This document shows positions 62,272 to 64,000 of a stretch of DNA of 64,000 nt, in pieces. The DNA lies in contig CAZGLY010000015.1 of NCBI GenBank assembly GCA_964526675.1, positions 1 to 64,000 on the forward strand, in the 5' to 3' direction. The position numbers were made by a program, and so were the translations under genes. The notes under the pieces were generated by a model that was given only the letters and a program-made list of their open reading frames with translations, searched no databases and was not told the origin of the DNA. The stretch comes from CAZADA01 sp964526675. GTDB taxonomy: Bacteria > Pseudomonadota > Alphaproteobacteria > Caulobacterales > Maricaulaceae. The stretch's first letter is position 1; every line of letters begins with the position of its first letter.

Positions 62272-63240
62272 ATGGCGTTCACACGTCTTATTCCCAACGA
62301 CATCAACGTGCCGTTCCTGGATCACCGGCGCGCGGCGCTGATCGCGTCGGCGTTGGCGTTTGCGCTGGCGTGCGTGTTCTTTGTCACGCCGGGCCTCAAC
62401 CTGGGGATCGACTTTCGAGGCGGCGTGCTGATCGACATTGAGACGCCCGAGGAACCGGATGTGGAGCGCATCCGCACGGCGGTGAACGGTCTTGGCCTGG
62501 GCGGCGACGTGCAAGTCCAGCGCGCGGTCGATCGGCTGCGGCCAAACGCCGTGCTGATCCGGGTGGAAGCCCAAGAGGGCGAGGGCGCTGAAGCGGAGAC
62601 CGCGCAGCAGCGGGCGCGCGACGCCGTGCTGCGGGCGTTGTCGGGCCTCTACCCCACATTGGACGAGAGCACGGCGAGTGTTGAGGTGGTCGGCCCTAAG
62701 GTGTCTGGAGAACTGGTCCGGGCAGGCGCGATCGCGATGGTCTTAGCGCTGCTTCTGATGCTGACATACATCTGGGTTCGTTTTGAGCGGCGCTTTAGCA
62801 TCGGCGCCATCGTCGCGCTGGTTCATGACGTCGTGATCACGCTGGGCGTTTTCGCCTTCGCGCGCCTGGAGTTCAACCTCTCGATTATCGCGGCGCTGTT
62901 GACGATTGTCGGGTATTCCATGAACGACACGGTGGTGCTCTACGACCGTGTGCGCGAAGAGATGCGGCGCTTTAAGAAGAAAGATGTGGCGGACATCATC
63001 AATCTCGCCATCAACAAAACCTTGTCGCGCACGCTGATGACCTCGCTGACGACGCTCCTGGCGTTGATCGCGTTGTTTGTCATTGGCGGCCAAGTGCTGC
63101 GCGGGTTCTCCTTCGCCATGATTCTGGGCGTCGTGATCGGCACCTATTCGTCGATCTTCGTGGCGGCGCCGATTCTGCTGCTGACGGGCGTGACCCAAGG
63201 CGCGCTTGATGATCAGGCCATCGACGCGGAGCCCGCGTGA
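62272..63240 (+). CDS. secF: Protein translocase subunit SecF
   Basis: A 322-residue partner of SecD. LNLGIDFRGGVLIDIE is the entry to the periplasmic domain; IVGYSMNDTVVLYDRVREE carries the conserved Asp residues of the membrane part; NKTLSRTLMTSLTTLLALIA follows. Six membrane helices. It starts 12 bases after secD and overlaps the next gene by four bases (GTGA). Confidence 0.97.
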   Translation: MAFTRLIPNDINVPFLDHRRAALIASALAFALACVFFVTPGLNLGIDFRGGVLIDIETPEEPDVERIRTAVNGLGLGGDVQVQRAVDRLRPNAVLIRVEAQEGEGAEAETAQQRARDAVLRALSGLYPTLDESTASVEVVGPKVSGELVRAGAIAMVLALLLMLTYIWVRFERRFSIGAIVALVHDVVITLGVFAFARLEFNLSIIAALLTIVGYSMNDTVVLYDRVREEMRRFKKKDVADIINLAINKTLSRTLMTSLTTLLALIALFVIGGQVLRGFSFAMILGVVIGTYSSIFVAAPILLLTGVTQGALDDQAIDAEPA

Positions 63241-63599
63241 ACGAGCGCACGCCGCGCGGCAGGCTCGACGCCTATGGAGACGGCGGGTTTCGCATTGACG
63301 GCGTGCGCCATGACGGCTCGGTGTTGATCATCGACGGCGTCGTCCAGCGTTGGGGGGCGGCGGCGATGCCTGACGTGACCCCGGCGCATTTCGATCCCGT
63401 GTTCGCCGCGGACGCCGCGCCCGATCTTGTGTTGTTTGGAACGGGCGCGCGCCTGACGCCGCCGAGCGCGGCGGTCGCCGCGCGGTTTCGCGACGCGGCC
63501 GTGGGCCTGGAGTTCATGGACACCGGCGCAGCGTGTCGCGCCTACGCCACGTTGGGCGCAGACGGTCGCCGGGTGGCGGCGGCGCTGATCGCCGTCTAG
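63237..63599 (+). CDS. Mth938-like domain protein
   Basis: A 120-residue protein of the Mth938/NDUFAF3-like family, small alpha/beta proteins regularly found after secF in alphaproteobacteria and related to a mitochondrial complex I assembly factor. Diagnostic segments are IDAYGDGGFRIDGVRHDGSV-like, PDLVLFGTGARLTPPSA and VGLEFMDTGAACRAYATL. The GTG start overlaps the secF stop, so it is translationally coupled. Confidence 0.88.
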   Translation: MNERTPRGRLDAYGDGGFRIDGVRHDGSVLIIDGVVQRWGAAAMPDVTPAHFDPVFAADAAPDLVLFGTGARLTPPSAAVAARFRDAAVGLEFMDTGAACRAYATLGADGRRVAAALIAV

Positions 63600-63634
63600 G
63601 CGCGCCGATCCGCCCCAGTCTCCGGAGGCGATGC

Positions 63635-63664
63635 GAGGGCGGCGCGCGACGAACGCCCGCCCTC
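63635..63664. terminator. Possible bidirectional hairpin between convergent genes
   Basis: GAGGGCGG (63635-63642) and CCGCCCTC (63657-63664) form an eight-base stem between the convergent Mth938-like and sodB genes. There is no T-run on either side, so termination is only suggested by position. Confidence 0.3.
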
Positions 63665-63678
63665 ACGCGCGATGCCTG

Positions 63679-64000
63679 TTACGCGGCCGCTTTCAGGTTT
63701 TCGTTGGCGAAGTCCCAATTCACCAGATTGTCGATCCACGCGGCCATGTACTTCGGACGCGCGTTCTGGAAGTCGAGATAATAGGCGTGCTCCCACACAT
63801 CCATGGTGAGCAAGGGCGCGACGCCGTCCTCCGTCAACGGCGTTTCGGCGTTGGGCGTCTTGCGCACCTCCAGTTTGCCGCCCGCGTAGACAAGCCAAGC
63901 CCAGCCCGAGCCAAATTGCGTGGCGCCGGCGGTGGTGAAGGCCGCCTTGAACTCGTCATACGACCCGAAATCTTCCGCGATTTTGTCCGCGATGTCGCCT
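63679..64000 (-). CDS. sodB: Fe/Mn superoxide dismutase (N-terminal part outside window)
   Basis: The last 107 codons of an Fe/Mn superoxide dismutase are visible; the start lies beyond the window edge. AATQFGSGWAWLVY-type and TMDVWEHAYYLDFQNARPKY segments are present, the latter with the metal-binding Asp and His. The sequence GATQFGSGWAWLV has Gly-Gln-like residues in the pattern usual for the iron form (Ala/Gly-x-Gln before Phe-Gly-Ser-Gly), so SodB is the likely name. Confidence 0.93.
   Translation of the reverse strand, partial: GDIADKIAEDFGSYDEFKAAFTTAGATQFGSGWAWLVYAGGKLEVRKTPNAETPLTEDGVAPLLTMDVWEHAYYLDFQNARPKYMAAWIDNLVNWDFANENLKAAA

Overview
The window is a GC-rich stretch of bacterial chromosome with the gene content of an alphaproteobacterium. 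The clearest taxonomic signals are a PopZ/DUF2497 polar organiser between tolC and valS, a DUF2336 protein, SurE and an NlpD-like peptidase next to yajC-secD-secF, and the erpA-dgt-SPOR-nagZ-tatABC-serS neighbourhood. A Caulobacter/Maricaulis/Parvularcula-like lineage is plausible, but the sequence alone does not settle it. Genes are dense, many stop/start codons overlap (ATGA, GTGA), and one 100-base N gap (12472-12571) shows this is a scaffold. I see no prophage, insertion sequence, CRISPR array, tRNA or rRNA.

Layout. 1-12.4 kb: 3' part of clpA, a secreted beta-helix lipoprotein with an RTX-like tail, an SMI1/KNR4 protein, HIT, glutamine amidotransferase, FemAB-like, MaoC, GST and TetR genes, a lytic transglycosylase-like gene and DUF2336. 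12.4-19 kb: assembly gap, periplasmic thioredoxin, and the purine genes purC, purS, purQ and purL with small unknown genes between them. 18.9-26.3 kb: a palindromic REP-like element next to a GIY-YIG gene, then MAPEG, a methyltransferase, radC, map, sfsA, a CinA-type gene and a VWA lipoprotein.

26.3-37.1 kb is the most striking part: a nearly complete branched-chain amino-acid operon on the minus strand, read ilvD-ilvC-ilvB(G)-ilvM-leuA-ilvE-lipoprotein-leuC-VOC-leuD, with many overlapping junctions. Ahead of ilvD lies a leader peptide ending in a Leu/Ile/Val-rich run, followed by an intrinsic terminator, which is a classical ribosome-mediated attenuator. 37.2-39.7 kb holds metX-metB, also minus strand, preceded by a SAM-I (S-box) riboswitch whose expression platform appears to hide the metX ribosome-binding site. 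Two amino-acid operons side by side are thus controlled by two different RNA mechanisms.

39.8-50 kb: pcm-like, tolC, popZ, valS, a 59-residue small gene, xth, bioB and unknown membrane proteins. 50-64 kb: erpA, dgt, SPOR, nagZ, tatABC, serS, surE, LysM/M23 peptidase, yajC, secD, secF, a Mth938-domain gene and the 3' part of an Fe/Mn superoxide dismutase gene. This export and envelope cluster lacks argS, scpA/scpB and pcm, which often sit in it in related bacteria, and its SecD carries a large Ala-rich insertion.
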